A stretch of 64,000 nt of DNA from CAWBUW01 sp963792075 (lineage in GTDB: Bacteria > Chloroflexota > Anaerolineae > Anaerolineales > UBA4823), in contig CAWBUW010000007.1 of the NCBI GenBank assembly GCA_963792075.1, positions 1 to 64,000 on the forward strand, written 5' to 3'. Each line of letters opens with the position of its first letter. Within the stretch, counting starts at the first letter, position 1. The notes under the pieces were generated by a model, which did no database searches, was not told the DNA's origin, and saw only the letters and a list, made by a program, of their open reading frames with translations. Positions 8,122 to 16,325 of the stretch are shown piece by piece. The position numbers and the translations under genes are program-made.

Positions 8122-8310
8122 TTATTTCCTTAGCTTCGCGCCCCGGCTGCGCAAACGCAGCGCACCGAGTATAAAAAACCCTATCCCTACCAAGTATTGC
8201 AGGAGAGGACCTGTGCTAAACTGGATCACTCCCAGCGTATTCAGGACCGCCACCAGGATAAAAAAGATGCCCATGCCAAATACTGCCGGAGTCAACCAAT
8301 CTCGTTTCAT
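8122..8310 (-). CDS. Small two-helix membrane protein
   Basis: 62 aa from the ATG at 8310, chosen because a GGAGGC ribosome site lies 3-9 bases upstream; an earlier in-frame start adds five residues. Two hydrophobic helices (AVFGMGIFFILVAVLNTLGV and LLQYLVGIGFFILGAL) and a basic tail. No family recognised. It lies 4 bases before the AlaX gene, so the two are probably co-transcribed. Confidence 0.6.
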   Translation of the reverse strand: MKRDWLTPAVFGMGIFFILVAVLNTLGVIQFSTGPLLQYLVGIGFFILGALRLRSRGAKLRK

Positions 8311-8327
8311 GTCCTGCCTCCTCACGT

Positions 8328-8422
8328 CTGCCCTTTGTCACGGCAACTCCCAATGAACCCCAATATTATACTCTAACTGGGGTTTGGGAATTGCACGCCT
8401 GCCCGAAAGGGCAGATGCAAAC
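8328..8422. repeat. Dispersed repeat unit with GAAA-loop hairpin
   Basis: The segment TGCCCTTTGTCACGGCAACT followed by CCCAATGAACC (8331-8361) recurs at 49830-49860 and, diverged, at 35799-35930. A hairpin CTGCCC-GAAA-GGGCAG (about 8399-8414) follows; its flank GCAGATGCAA recurs at about 16293-16302. It lies between divergent genes. Non-coding; nature unknown. Confidence 0.6.
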
Positions 8423-8452
8423 GCTCTGCTTTATTTTCGTGCCTTTCGTGGT

Positions 8453-8458
8453 TATAAT
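8453..8458 (+). promoter_or_regulatory. -10 box of mgtC-like gene, implies leaderless mRNA
   Basis: TATAAT ends seven bases before the ATG at 8466, so transcription should start at or next to the start codon. No ribosome binding site is present. The -35 region is weak. Confidence 0.5.
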
Positions 8459-8465
8459 ATAGCTT

Positions 8466-9104
8466 ATGTGGTTTTTAGCCCCTGAAGACCTTATAAAAAT
8501 CATCCTGGCGGTGTTAGCGGGTGGGCTGATCGGCCTGGAACGCGAGTGGCGCGACAAGGCTGCCGGTTTCCGTACGCTGATCTTCATCTGCGTGGGAGCC
8601 GCACTATTCACTATCCTCTCGGTGCGCATCGCGGGTGGAAACGATCCTGGTCGTGTCGCGGCGCAAATCGTTACCGGCATCGGTTTCCTGGGTGCGGGGG
8701 TGATCATCCGGGACAACGGCAAGGTGCTTGGCCTGACCACTGCCGCAGCGATATGGCTGACCTCTGCGGTGGGCATGGCGATTGGGGCTGACCAGTACCT
8801 GTTAGCCCTGGCGGTGACCATCGTGTCGTTAATCGTCCTCACTGTTTTCCCAACGCTTGAATTACGCATCGATCGCACCAACCGCATTCGTACGTATGAG
8901 GTGCTGGTAGAATCCAGGCCGGAGATGTTGGACTATGCGCGCAGCCTCTTCGCCCAGCATGGTTTGCGCATGCGCAGCCTGCACGTGTACAAGTCCAACG
9001 AGGGCATGCGCTGCACGTTTGAAGTGGTCGGTTCGTTAGACCAGCATGTCCTGGTGGAGCGGGCGTTGTTCGAGGAATCGAAAATCATCGAATTTGGCTT
9101 CTGA
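8466..9104 (+). CDS. MgtC/SapB-family membrane protein
   Basis: 212 aa. Five hydrophobic helices in the first 125 residues with the family signatures GGLIGLEREWRDKAAGFRT, GFLGAGVIIRDNGKVLGLTT and AAAIWLTSAVGMAIG. The C-terminal 80 residues form a soluble ACT-like domain. Known: MgtC-like proteins act in adaptation to low magnesium or intracellular life; the conserved Asp/Arg residues are present. It overlaps the next gene by one base (TGATG) and apparently opens a three-gene unit with the phosphoesterase and the ParB-like gene. Confidence 0.92.
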   Translation: MWFLAPEDLIKIILAVLAGGLIGLEREWRDKAAGFRTLIFICVGAALFTILSVRIAGGNDPGRVAAQIVTGIGFLGAGVIIRDNGKVLGLTTAAAIWLTSAVGMAIGADQYLLALAVTIVSLIVLTVFPTLELRIDRTNRIRTYEVLVESRPEMLDYARSLFAQHGLRMRSLHVYKSNEGMRCTFEVVGSLDQHVLVERALFEESKIIEFGF

Positions 9105-9751
9105 TGAAAATCCTCTCGCTCAGTGACGTGGTACTGGATTCAGTCTATAGTCCACAAATCGTCAACCGCTTTGCAGGCGTGGACCTGGTCTTGGGTTGCG
9201 GTGACCTGCCCTATTACTACCTGGAGTATGTGATCAGCAAGCTGGACAAGCCTACTTTTTACGTGCGGGGTAACCATGCCCACTCCATGGAATACTCCGA
9301 GGAATTGGGCGGACGCTCTGAACCGCATGGCGGTACGGATTTACACCGGCGGGTAGTGAACCACAAAGGTCTGCTCCTGGCGGGCGTGCAAGGCAGCCTG
9401 CGTTATCGCCCTGGACCGTACCAGTATACCCAAGGGGAGATGTTCGCTTTAGTTTTGCAGATGGTGCCGCAGGTGCTCTTGAACCGTCTCCAATTTGGAC
9501 GTTACCTGGACCTGTTTGTGACCCACGCGCCGCCGGAAGGCATCCACGATGCGAGTGACCTGCCGCACCATGGCATCAAGGCTTTCCGCTGGTTTGACAA
9601 TGCCTTCCAGCCGGCGTATCATTTCCATGGACACATCCACGTTTACCGGTCGGATACGGTAGTCGAGACCCAGATGGGCCAAACCAGGGTAGTCAACACC
9701 TATGGCTTCCGTGAGACCCTTTTTGAACTTCCGCGGAGAAGAGGAATTTGA
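9104..9751 (+). CDS. Calcineurin-like metallophosphoesterase with altered first motif
   Basis: 215 aa. Seen: metal-binding motifs GCGDLPYYYLEY (GD), GNHA (GNH), THAPPEG and GHIHVY (GHxH). The first motif, usually DxH, reads LSDVVLDS: the Asp is present but the His is replaced by Val. This may alter one metal site. Known family: phosphodiesterases and phosphatases with a di-metal centre; substrate unknown. Translationally coupled on both sides (one-base overlaps with the MgtC-like and ParB-like genes). Confidence 0.85.
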   Translation: MKILSLSDVVLDSVYSPQIVNRFAGVDLVLGCGDLPYYYLEYVISKLDKPTFYVRGNHAHSMEYSEELGGRSEPHGGTDLHRRVVNHKGLLLAGVQGSLRYRPGPYQYTQGEMFALVLQMVPQVLLNRLQFGRYLDLFVTHAPPEGIHDASDLPHHGIKAFRWFDNAFQPAYHFHGHIHVYRSDTVVETQMGQTRVVNTYGFRETLFELPRRRGI

Positions 9752-11049
9752 TGTTTGAACGGATATCGCGTGATGATTTCGACCGTGCTCTAACCAAGGG
9801 CTTCTTTGCCCGGGTCTTAGGGTTCTTGCGCGGTAAGAATCAAGAACTGCTGCCTTTTGATGAGGTGCGCGAGCGTCTGCCGATCCAGGGCCAGCGCTAC
9901 CTGGGCCACATGACGGTGCCGATCAACCTTATTGTGGGCAGCCAGGGACGTTACATGGATTTTGACCGCGCCTTTCTGCCCTTGCAAGCGCGTTCTAAGG
10001 AGCGCTGGGCGAGCATCGACCGGGCGTATATGGAGCAGGTGGACCTGCCGCCAGTCGACCTGTATAAGATGGGCGAGATCTATTTCGTCAAAGATGGCAA
10101 CCACCGGGTCTCGGTAGCGCGTGAACGCGGCCAGGACTACGTGGATGCCTACGTCACCGAGATCATTGTGCCGGTAGCGCTGACCCCCGATACGAAAGTG
10201 GATGACCTGGAGCTGAAGGAAAAACAGGCCCATTTCCTGGACCAGACGGGCCTGCACCGCTCGCGCCCGCAAGGACCATATGAGACGCGTGTGCTTGGGA
10301 CATACGATGAACTGCTCGAGCATATCCAAACGCATCGCTGGTACCTGGGCGAAAAGCTGCGCCGCGAGCCAACGATGGAGGAGGCGGCAATCTCATGGTA
10401 CGACCATGTTTACGCGCCCGTGGTAAAGGCGATTAGAGAGCAGGGGCTGGACAAGGCAATGCCCCATGTAGCCGAGCCCGACCTGTACCTGTGGATCGCC
10501 AAGTACCAGTGGTACTTGCGCATGGCTTACCAGCAGGAAGCGCCAGGGACTGGCGACGAGATCAACCATACAGGCCCGACGGATGCTGGCTTAAGCGTGG
10601 CAGCCAAAGATTCGGCCGCGCGCCATTTGACTGAAGAGGAAGCGAATTTACCCGCGGTGCGCCGCCTGGCGAACGTGCTGCGGGGCGCCTCCTGGGTGGA
10701 TGACCTGGTGTTGGAACAAGACCGGGCGGCTTTCCTATCCCGCACGAAGCTGCACAAGCTGCGCCCGCAGGCCAAGATCCGCTTGACTACACCCGGGATG
10801 TACGGCCGGCTATTAGAACATATCGATGTGCACCGCTGGTACCTGGGCGAGGCGCGCAATACTGAAGCGCCCTACACCGATGCGGTAACGAGCTGGTATG
10901 ACAACGTTTATCTGCCTTTAGTGCAGATGGTACGTGAGCAGGGGCTGCTGGCCAATTTCCCTGACCGCACGGAAGGGGACCTGTATTTGTGGCTGGTCAA
11001 TCGCCAGAAAACGCTGAAGCAGGCTTACGTCACCGGGGAAGGGGAATAA
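9751..11049 (+). CDS. ParB/sulfiredoxin-fold protein with two DUF4032-like repeats
   Basis: 432 aa. Residues 80-140 carry a ParB-like nucleotide-binding motif (VKDGNHRVSVARERGQDYVD). Two copies of a roughly 110-residue module follow, at about residues 165-260 and 325-430. Each has F-L-x-x-T-x-L-H-x-x-R-P-Q, then LLEHI-x-x-H-RWYLGE, SWYD-x-VY and a closing DLYLW. Known: ParB-like folds include CTP-dependent DNA clamps and kinases; DUF4032 is of unknown function. Start is ATG 9751, overlapping the previous stop by one base. Function unknown; coupling suggests a joint role with the phosphoesterase. Confidence 0.7.
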   Translation: MFERISRDDFDRALTKGFFARVLGFLRGKNQELLPFDEVRERLPIQGQRYLGHMTVPINLIVGSQGRYMDFDRAFLPLQARSKERWASIDRAYMEQVDLPPVDLYKMGEIYFVKDGNHRVSVARERGQDYVDAYVTEIIVPVALTPDTKVDDLELKEKQAHFLDQTGLHRSRPQGPYETRVLGTYDELLEHIQTHRWYLGEKLRREPTMEEAAISWYDHVYAPVVKAIREQGLDKAMPHVAEPDLYLWIAKYQWYLRMAYQQEAPGTGDEINHTGPTDAGLSVAAKDSAARHLTEEEANLPAVRRLANVLRGASWVDDLVLEQDRAAFLSRTKLHKLRPQAKIRLTTPGMYGRLLEHIDVHRWYLGEARNTEAPYTDAVTSWYDNVYLPLVQMVREQGLLANFPDRTEGDLYLWLVNRQKTLKQAYVTGEGE

Positions 11050-12305
11050 CCTTCCACTCGCGTATCCTGATCGCCGTGCAAATCAAAGTCTTGCACGTTG
11101 CCGGTGAAGCGGTTGCCGCGCAGCGTGTGACTGCGTGGAGCGGGGGCAGGCAGGCCGTACTCGCCGGTAGAGGGCAGCGGGCGTACACCGTGGTCCTGGT
11201 CGGCGACGATACGCACCGCGGTACGGTTGGCCTGGAAGGTATTGCCCTCGATCAGCCAATCCCGGCTGGTGTCATTCTCCGGCGCGCCCGGTTCAAAGTC
11301 TGGGACGCGTTTGGACCAGAGCAGCACACCGTGCTGGTTATCCTGGAACAGGTTGCCCGACACGTGCATGCCCACGCCGTTCTCGGTGGCAATCCCGGCA
11401 GCGCGGTTAGCAGCGATTGTGTTGCCTTCGATGCGATTCTCCGTCGAGAAACCCAGCCAGAAGCCATAGTTGCTGCGGCTGGCCTGGTTACCACGGAAGA
11501 TGTTGCCGCGGCTGAATGTGGCCTCGAAGGCGATATTCGGGCTGAGTGAGGCGTCGTTTTCTTCGAAGAGGTTGTCATTGCTGCCGCACGGTTCGAATGT
11601 ACCCGCCTCAGGCACAGGACACATGCCGGCCAGGAAAAAGCCATCGCCGGACAGGCGAGCATTGTTGTGCCGGAAGGTATTGCGGCAGGAATTGTGCACG
11701 ATGAGGAACCCTGCCGCATCTGCGCCCATGTGACCGGTGCGGGGGCCGCGCGGCTGGTAGCGAGAGCAGTAATCGGCGAAATTATCTTCGAAGATGCAAT
11801 CGCTGGTCTCGTATAGGTGAAAGCCCCAGCCGGAATTATAGGAGGCGTTGCAGTTGCGCACCACGAGTCCCTGGCAGTGGTAGGCGTGCAGCCCGTTCAT
11901 CTGGTGCTGTAAATCGCAGTCGAGAACCTGGCTGTCACGCATGTGCTCGAGCAGGATCGCACCGCCGTAAGAGTGCTCAGCGTTGCGCCAGACATCCAGG
12001 AAATCCGTGTTTGCCGGCAGCTCGGCAGTGCTGCTGATGCGACACGACTGGATGGTAATCCCCTGGCAGCGGCGCGCCTCAATTCCAAATTTGTACTCAA
12101 GCAGGCGTAGGTTTTTGACCGTCACTCCCTGGCGGCCCTGTAAGCGGATCGCAGCGCCGTTGCGCGCTTTGCCCACCAGCACTGCGCCCGCGCCATCCAG
12201 TGTAATGTTGTCTTCCAGGATATCCAACCCATTGGGAACGTAATACACCCCCGGCTTGAGGCGAGTATCTTCTTCGATGTGCATGGCGTCAGTTGGTACG
12301 ATCAC
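11025..12305 (-). CDS. Right-handed parallel beta-helix protein (NosD/pectate-lyase-like fold)
   Basis: 426 aa. Many imperfect 22-25 residue coils of the form N-x-F-x-x-N, for example NLRLLEYKFGIEARRCQGI, GLVVRNCNASYNSGWGFHLY and NIFRGNQASRSNYGFWLG. The N-terminus VPNGLDILEDNITLDGAGAV is typical of carbohydrate-binding or lyase beta-helices. No signal peptide, so apparently cytoplasmic or exported by another route. Catalytic residues cannot be assigned. It converges with the ParB-like gene (25-base overlap). Confidence 0.8.
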   Translation of the reverse strand: MIVPTDAMHIEEDTRLKPGVYYVPNGLDILEDNITLDGAGAVLVGKARNGAAIRLQGRQGVTVKNLRLLEYKFGIEARRCQGITIQSCRISSTAELPANTDFLDVWRNAEHSYGGAILLEHMRDSQVLDCDLQHQMNGLHAYHCQGLVVRNCNASYNSGWGFHLYETSDCIFEDNFADYCSRYQPRGPRTGHMGADAAGFLIVHNSCRNTFRHNNARLSGDGFFLAGMCPVPEAGTFEPCGSNDNLFEENDASLSPNIAFEATFSRGNIFRGNQASRSNYGFWLGFSTENRIEGNTIAANRAAGIATENGVGMHVSGNLFQDNQHGVLLWSKRVPDFEPGAPENDTSRDWLIEGNTFQANRTAVRIVADQDHGVRPLPSTGEYGLPAPAPRSHTLRGNRFTGNVQDFDLHGDQDTRVEGYSPSPVT

Positions 12306-12385
12306 AGGCTACCTCCGGAAAACAGGATGATCTCAGCATAGCGCAAAATCCTGAAAAAGGGAAGCGTTTACCCCTAAAAATTAAC

Positions 12386-12414
12386 TGGACACTACTGCAT
12401 ATTTTCTATACAAT
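12386..12414 (+). promoter_or_regulatory. Promoter of the patatin-like gene
   Basis: TGGACA (12386-12391), 17-base spacer, TACAAT (12409-12414). It places the transcription start near 12421, so the palindrome at 12474-12526 would lie in the 5' leader. Confidence 0.6.
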
Positions 12415-12473
12415 AGTAAAGACGACAACATCAGTCCATTTACAGCCGTCTTAGAACCTGTCCGAAGAATAAC

Positions 12474-12526
12474 GGGTGAGGTGGATGGTATGGGCAGCTT
12501 CGCTGCCCATACCATCCACCTCACCC
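12474..12526. repeat. 25-bp perfect inverted repeat, triloop TTC
   Basis: Arms 12474-12498 and 12502-12526 match perfectly around the loop TTC; apex GCAGC-TTC-GCTGC (bottom strand GC-GAA-GC). No T run, so not a standard terminator; it lies in the leader of the patatin gene. Confidence 0.9.
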
Positions 12527-12549
12527 CCCAAATTTCAGGAGGCAATAAC

Positions 12550-13809
12550 ATGCAGTATGATATGGTCTTCGAAGGTGGAGGCGCCAAGGGCATGGCGTTC
12601 GTAGGGGCATTGCAAGAGGTGGAAAACCAGGGGCATACGCCGGCGCGCTTGATGGGTGCATCGGCGGGGGCGATTATGGCGACTTTCCTGGCCGCGGGTT
12701 ACAGTACGCCGGAAATGTTCGCGGCCCTCAGCGAAAAAAGGGAGGGAGTGCCTGTGTTCCAGGGCTTCTTAGAGACGCCGCCCAGGTTGACTGCCCAACA
12801 AATGCGCCAGAACGCATTCCGCAAGCTGCTGCGCGAGACGAACGCCGCGCTGATCCCAGACGTGCTCGAAGAAAAGGTTGATGATGCTGTCGTCGAGTCG
12901 CTGGGTAAATTCCCGCTGTTCAACCAAATGATGTTCTTTTTTGAATACGGTGGGATGTACGCCGGCCAGTATTTCTTGAACTGGCTGAAGGAAAAACTCA
13001 ACGCAGGCGTTTATAACGCCGCGCGCGGCACGCTGCAGGTTGGCTCGCCGCGCTGCTTCGGCGAGATGAACCTGGAGCAGTTTTTTCAAGCTACCGGAAT
13101 TGAATTAACCTTGATTGCTTCCGATACCACGGATGCCAGGCTGCTGGTGCTCAACCACCGCACCGCGCCAGCCTGCCCGCTGATCTATACCGTCCGCATG
13201 TCCATGAGCTTTCCCCTGCTCTGGAATGAAGTGGTGTGGGAGGTGGGTTGGGGAGCCTATCACGGCCGGGATATCACCGGGCATACCATTGTGGATGGCG
13301 GCATGCTCTCTAATTTTCCCATTGAGTTGTTCATCTCTGACCAGCCACACATTACCGCTGTGATGGGTGAAAAAACGGTTGGCACGGCGCAGGTATTGGG
13401 ATTCCTCATTGACGATGCGGTACCCGTCCCCGGCGCACCCCCGCCGGTGAAGGAGATGGGCGTTCTGGACAAGGTGCTGGGTGGGGATATCCAGTTGAAA
13501 ACTTTGCAGCGCATCAGCAAGCTGATCAACACCCTTACCCAGGCGCACGACAAGATGGTCATGGACCAATACGATCAATTCGTTGTCCATCTACCCGCCA
13601 AAGGTTATGAGACGACCGAATTCGACATGACCGAGGCGCGGCGACAGGCGCTGGTCACCGCGGGGCGGAACACTGCCATCCAATATTTCCAAACCCACCC
13701 GGTACTGCCTGCCTCGGGCCTGGGTCTGGATGGGGATATGGCCAGCCTATTCCCTCCTGATTTCACCGCCAAAGCGGACCGCGTGGCGACGAACCTGTTG
13801 GGTTTCTAA
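12550..13809 (+). CDS. Patatin-like phospholipase
   Basis: 419 aa. Ser-Asp dyad lipid acyl hydrolase. Seen: oxyanion loop FEGGGAKGMAFVGAL at the N-terminus, nucleophile elbow GASAG at about residue 42, and the catalytic Asp in IVDGGMLSNFPIELF. No signal peptide, so a cytoplasmic or membrane-surface enzyme. ATG 12550 is supported by AGGAGG 7 bases upstream; upstream in-frame codons would include the palindrome and are rejected. Substrate unknown (phospholipid or acylglycerol expected). Confidence 0.92.
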   Translation: MQYDMVFEGGGAKGMAFVGALQEVENQGHTPARLMGASAGAIMATFLAAGYSTPEMFAALSEKREGVPVFQGFLETPPRLTAQQMRQNAFRKLLRETNAALIPDVLEEKVDDAVVESLGKFPLFNQMMFFFEYGGMYAGQYFLNWLKEKLNAGVYNAARGTLQVGSPRCFGEMNLEQFFQATGIELTLIASDTTDARLLVLNHRTAPACPLIYTVRMSMSFPLLWNEVVWEVGWGAYHGRDITGHTIVDGGMLSNFPIELFISDQPHITAVMGEKTVGTAQVLGFLIDDAVPVPGAPPPVKEMGVLDKVLGGDIQLKTLQRISKLINTLTQAHDKMVMDQYDQFVVHLPAKGYETTEFDMTEARRQALVTAGRNTAIQYFQTHPVLPASGLGLDGDMASLFPPDFTAKADRVATNLLGF

Positions 13810-13876
13810 GAACGGACTATAATCAAGCCAGGGCAATTGATGAAAGGATGATGCCTAACCCTTCAGGAGGACAAAA

Positions 13877-14374
13877 ATGACAGATGAGACTCTACTGCCG
13901 CAAACCCTGGATGAAACCGAGCGGTTGAAAACGGTGAAGGTGACGCAGACCAGGAAGCCGACGATTAAACCCCGCACTACCCGCGCTACTTCGCGCACGC
14001 GCAAAACAACCGCGGAAAGAGAAGCTGCGGCCGCGGCAGCAGCAAAAAAGAAAACCGAAACCGCAGAAAAGCGCGCCTTGGCTGCAGAAAAGAGAGCCCT
14101 CGCCGCGCAGAAGAAGGCGGAAGCCGCCGAGAGAAGGGCAAAAGCCGCTGAAAAGAAGGCGAAGGCCGCGAAGAAATCCAGAACTACCAAAACTACCCGC
14201 TCCTCCCGATCCACTAAAACTACGAAAACCCCGCGCAAACGCAGCTCCTCCAAGGCAAAGAAGACGGATGCTGCTGCGTTGATTGGCATGCTTGCAGATG
14301 GGCTCTCAAAAGAAGATGTCATGACCCTGATCACGCAGCAGTTAACCAAAGATAAATCGACGCCGAGTGAGTGA
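13877..14374 (+). CDS. Lysine/alanine-rich histone-H1-like protein
   Basis: 165 aa, very basic and low in complexity. About residues 45-100 are a long helix-forming run built from AEKRALAAEKRAL-type and AERRAKAAEKKAKAA-type repeats, preceded and followed by TRKPTIKPRTT-like and SSRSTKTTKTPRK-like disordered tails. The last 30 residues (ALIGMLADGLSKEDVMTLI) form a small folded end. Known analogues: H1-like bacterial nucleoid proteins and AlgP-type proteins bind DNA non-specifically. Inferred role: DNA compaction or nucleic-acid binding. AGGAGG lies at 13865-13870. Overlaps the next gene by 8 bases. Confidence 0.75.
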   Translation: MTDETLLPQTLDETERLKTVKVTQTRKPTIKPRTTRATSRTRKTTAEREAAAAAAAKKKTETAEKRALAAEKRALAAQKKAEAAERRAKAAEKKAKAAKKSRTTKTTRSSRSTKTTKTPRKRSSSKAKKTDAAALIGMLADGLSKEDVMTLITQQLTKDKSTPSE

Positions 14375-15110
14375 CCTTTGGGCGTATGATTATGGAGGCG
14401 GGCCTTTTGTCCAGGGAGGCGCGGCGCACCTGGGCGCGCTGGCAGTGATCGCAGCGCTTACGCTGGCTTTCGTACTGGCGGGGAGGCGGCTGCAAGATGG
14501 ACAGCGGCAAACTTTAGGTTGGATACTGGCCGGGCTGATGCTGTTCAACGAGCTGGGTTGGCACGCCTGGCATGTTTATTACGGCCTGTGGACGGTGCAG
14601 ACGCTGCTGCCGCTCAACCTATGTAACCTGATGGTGTTTACCAGCGTCTGGACTCTGGTCAGGCGCTCCCAATTGGGATACGAATTTATCTATCTGCTGG
14701 GTATCCCGGCCGCCTCACAGGTTTTGATCACGCCTGCCCTCGGGCCGTATGGCTTCCCGCACCTGCTCTTTTTCCAGATCTTTATCTCGCACGGCGGCGT
14801 GGTGTTGGCTGCGCTCTACCTGACGCTTGGTGAAGGCATGCGCCCGCGCGGTTGGCGCGCGGTGGGGCGCGTGGTTGGCTGGGCGCTGCTGTATGCGCTG
14901 GCCATTTTCTTCCTCAACCAGCTCCTGGGCAGCAATTATCTCTTCCTGGCGTATAAGCCGCCTGCCGCAACACTGATAGATTACCTCGGCCCCTGGCCAT
15001 GGTATGGCCTGTCTATGGCAGCCATCGGAACAATCCTGGCAGTGGCTTTGTATTTGCCATTCACTCTTTCAGATCGTGGCGTGGTTAGAACCCATGACCC
15101 TACCAAATAG
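14367..15110 (+). CDS. TIGR02206/YwaF-like integral membrane protein
   Basis: 247 aa with six or seven hydrophobic helices. The family hallmark LLPLNLCNLMVFTSVW sits in the third helix; FFQIFISHGGVVLAALYLTL and NYLFLAYKPPAAT follow. GTG start at 14367 overlaps the preceding gene by 8 bases; no in-frame ATG nearby. Function of YwaF-like proteins is unknown. Confidence 0.8.
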   Translation: MSDLWAYDYGGGPFVQGGAAHLGALAVIAALTLAFVLAGRRLQDGQRQTLGWILAGLMLFNELGWHAWHVYYGLWTVQTLLPLNLCNLMVFTSVWTLVRRSQLGYEFIYLLGIPAASQVLITPALGPYGFPHLLFFQIFISHGGVVLAALYLTLGEGMRPRGWRAVGRVVGWALLYALAIFFLNQLLGSNYLFLAYKPPAATLIDYLGPWPWYGLSMAAIGTILAVALYLPFTLSDRGVVRTHDPTK

Positions 15111-15121
15111 TAATAATATTA

Positions 15122-15200
15122 TCTCAATAAAAGGGGGGAGTGGGGCGTTTTGAGCGTGCGAAGCACGCTCAAAACGCCCCACTCCCCCCTTTTATTGAGA
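15122..15200. repeat. 38-bp perfect inverted repeat, triloop GAA
   Basis: Arms 15122-15159 and 15163-15200 are perfectly complementary over 38 bases, apex GTGC-GAA-GCAC. Largest palindrome of the window. It lies between the YwaF-like stop and the MoxR ribosome site, so it may be in the MoxR leader. Confidence 0.95.
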
Positions 15201-15231
15201 AGTTTCTAGTAATAATAGTATTGAGGTGAAT

Positions 15232-16167
15232 ATGATTGCAGAAGTGGCGCAACGGTTGCAAGCGAATGTGCAGCGGGTAATCGTAGGGAAGGATGAAGTG
15301 ATCCGCCTGGCGCTGGTAGCTGTGCTGTGCGAAGGACACGTGCTGCTGGAGGATGTGCCAGGGATTGGCAAAACTACGTTGGCGCGGGCACTGGCAGCTT
15401 CACTGGGCTGCACCTTCCGGCGCATCCAATTCACGCCGGACTTGCTGCCTTCGGACGTGACCGGTCTAAATTGGTTCAACCAACAAGCGCAGGAGTTCCA
15501 GTTCCGTCCAGGCCCGGTGATGAGCCAGGTCGTGCTTGCAGACGAGATCAACCGGGCCACGCCGCGCACGCAATCGGCGCTGCTGGAAGCGATGCAGGAA
15601 CGGCAGGTGACGGTGGATGGGGTAACACGCCTGCTGCAGCGGCCTTTCCTGGTCATGGCAACGCAAAACCCAATCGAGTTAGAGGGAACTTTTCCGCTGC
15701 CAGAAGCGCAGATTGACCGCTTCCTGCTGCGCATCAAGATTGGCTATCCGACACGAGAGGAAGAGAACGATATCCTGGAACGCTTCCGCCTGCGTGATCC
15801 TTTCCCAGACTTGCAAGCAGTGACGACAGGCGAAGAGCTGATGAAGCTGGAGGAAGAACGCCGGCAGGTGCGTGTCGAGGATTCGCTGCGTGATTATGTG
15901 GTGCGCGTCGCCCGCGCCACTCGCGAACACAAGGAGATTGTGCTTGGCGCCAGCCCGCGCGCCAGCCTGGCGCTGTACCAATCCGCACAGGCCTGGGCAG
16001 CAATGGCGGGACGGGCGTTTGTGCTGCCAGATGACGTTAAGGCAATGGCACCGCACGTGCTGACCCACCGCCTGATGATCTCACCGCAAGCCCAATTACG
16101 CGGCCGGCAACCCGAAGAGCTGGTTTCGGATATTGTAGACACGGTGCCGGTGCCCGTCGAGGGCTAA
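15232..16167 (+). CDS. MoxR-family AAA+ ATPase
   Basis: 311 aa. Walker A DVPGIGKTTLARALA, Walker B VVLADEINRATP, sensor 1 MATQNPIELEGTFPLPEAQ, arginine DRFLLRI, and the C-terminal lid domain. Known: MoxR ATPases act as chaperones that mature or regulate partner VWA/DUF58 proteins. Here DUF58 and DUF4129 genes follow, the standard three-gene arrangement. ATG 15232 follows GAGGTGA at 15223-15229. Confidence 0.95.
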   Translation: MIAEVAQRLQANVQRVIVGKDEVIRLALVAVLCEGHVLLEDVPGIGKTTLARALAASLGCTFRRIQFTPDLLPSDVTGLNWFNQQAQEFQFRPGPVMSQVVLADEINRATPRTQSALLEAMQERQVTVDGVTRLLQRPFLVMATQNPIELEGTFPLPEAQIDRFLLRIKIGYPTREEENDILERFRLRDPFPDLQAVTTGEELMKLEEERRQVRVEDSLRDYVVRVARATREHKEIVLGASPRASLALYQSAQAWAAMAGRAFVLPDDVKAMAPHVLTHRLMISPQAQLRGRQPEELVSDIVDTVPVPVEG

Positions 16168-16325
16168 AGGAGGTAGGGTAATCGCATTTGACTGATTGCC
16201 CCCACCAGAGGGGAATTGGGGGGATGGGATGCAGCATAGCTGCATCCCATCCCCCCAAACCCCAGATTTTGGGATTGTATCTGCCCGAAAGGAGCAGATG
16301 CAATCGCCCTGCTAAAGGAGGCGCT
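16168..16325. other. Spacer between MoxR and DUF58 genes with palindrome and repeat
   Basis: Perfect 20-bp inverted repeat (16216-16235 / 16239-16258, loop ATA), then a GCAGATGCAA-containing unit (about 16280-16310) shared with 8399-8420, then AAAGGAG at 16314-16320. The element splits an otherwise tight operon. Confidence 0.8.

Larger units (their letters stand above)
12306..12549. other. Divergent intergenic region before the patatin gene
   Basis: Holds a plus-strand promoter (12386-12414), a 25-bp triloop palindrome (12474-12526) and the AGGAGG ribosome site (12537-12542). No further gene seen. Confidence 0.6.

Noticed and set aside
16188..16325. Longer N-terminus for the DUF58 protein
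   Set aside because: It would translate the palindrome; AAAGGAG points to TTG 16326.
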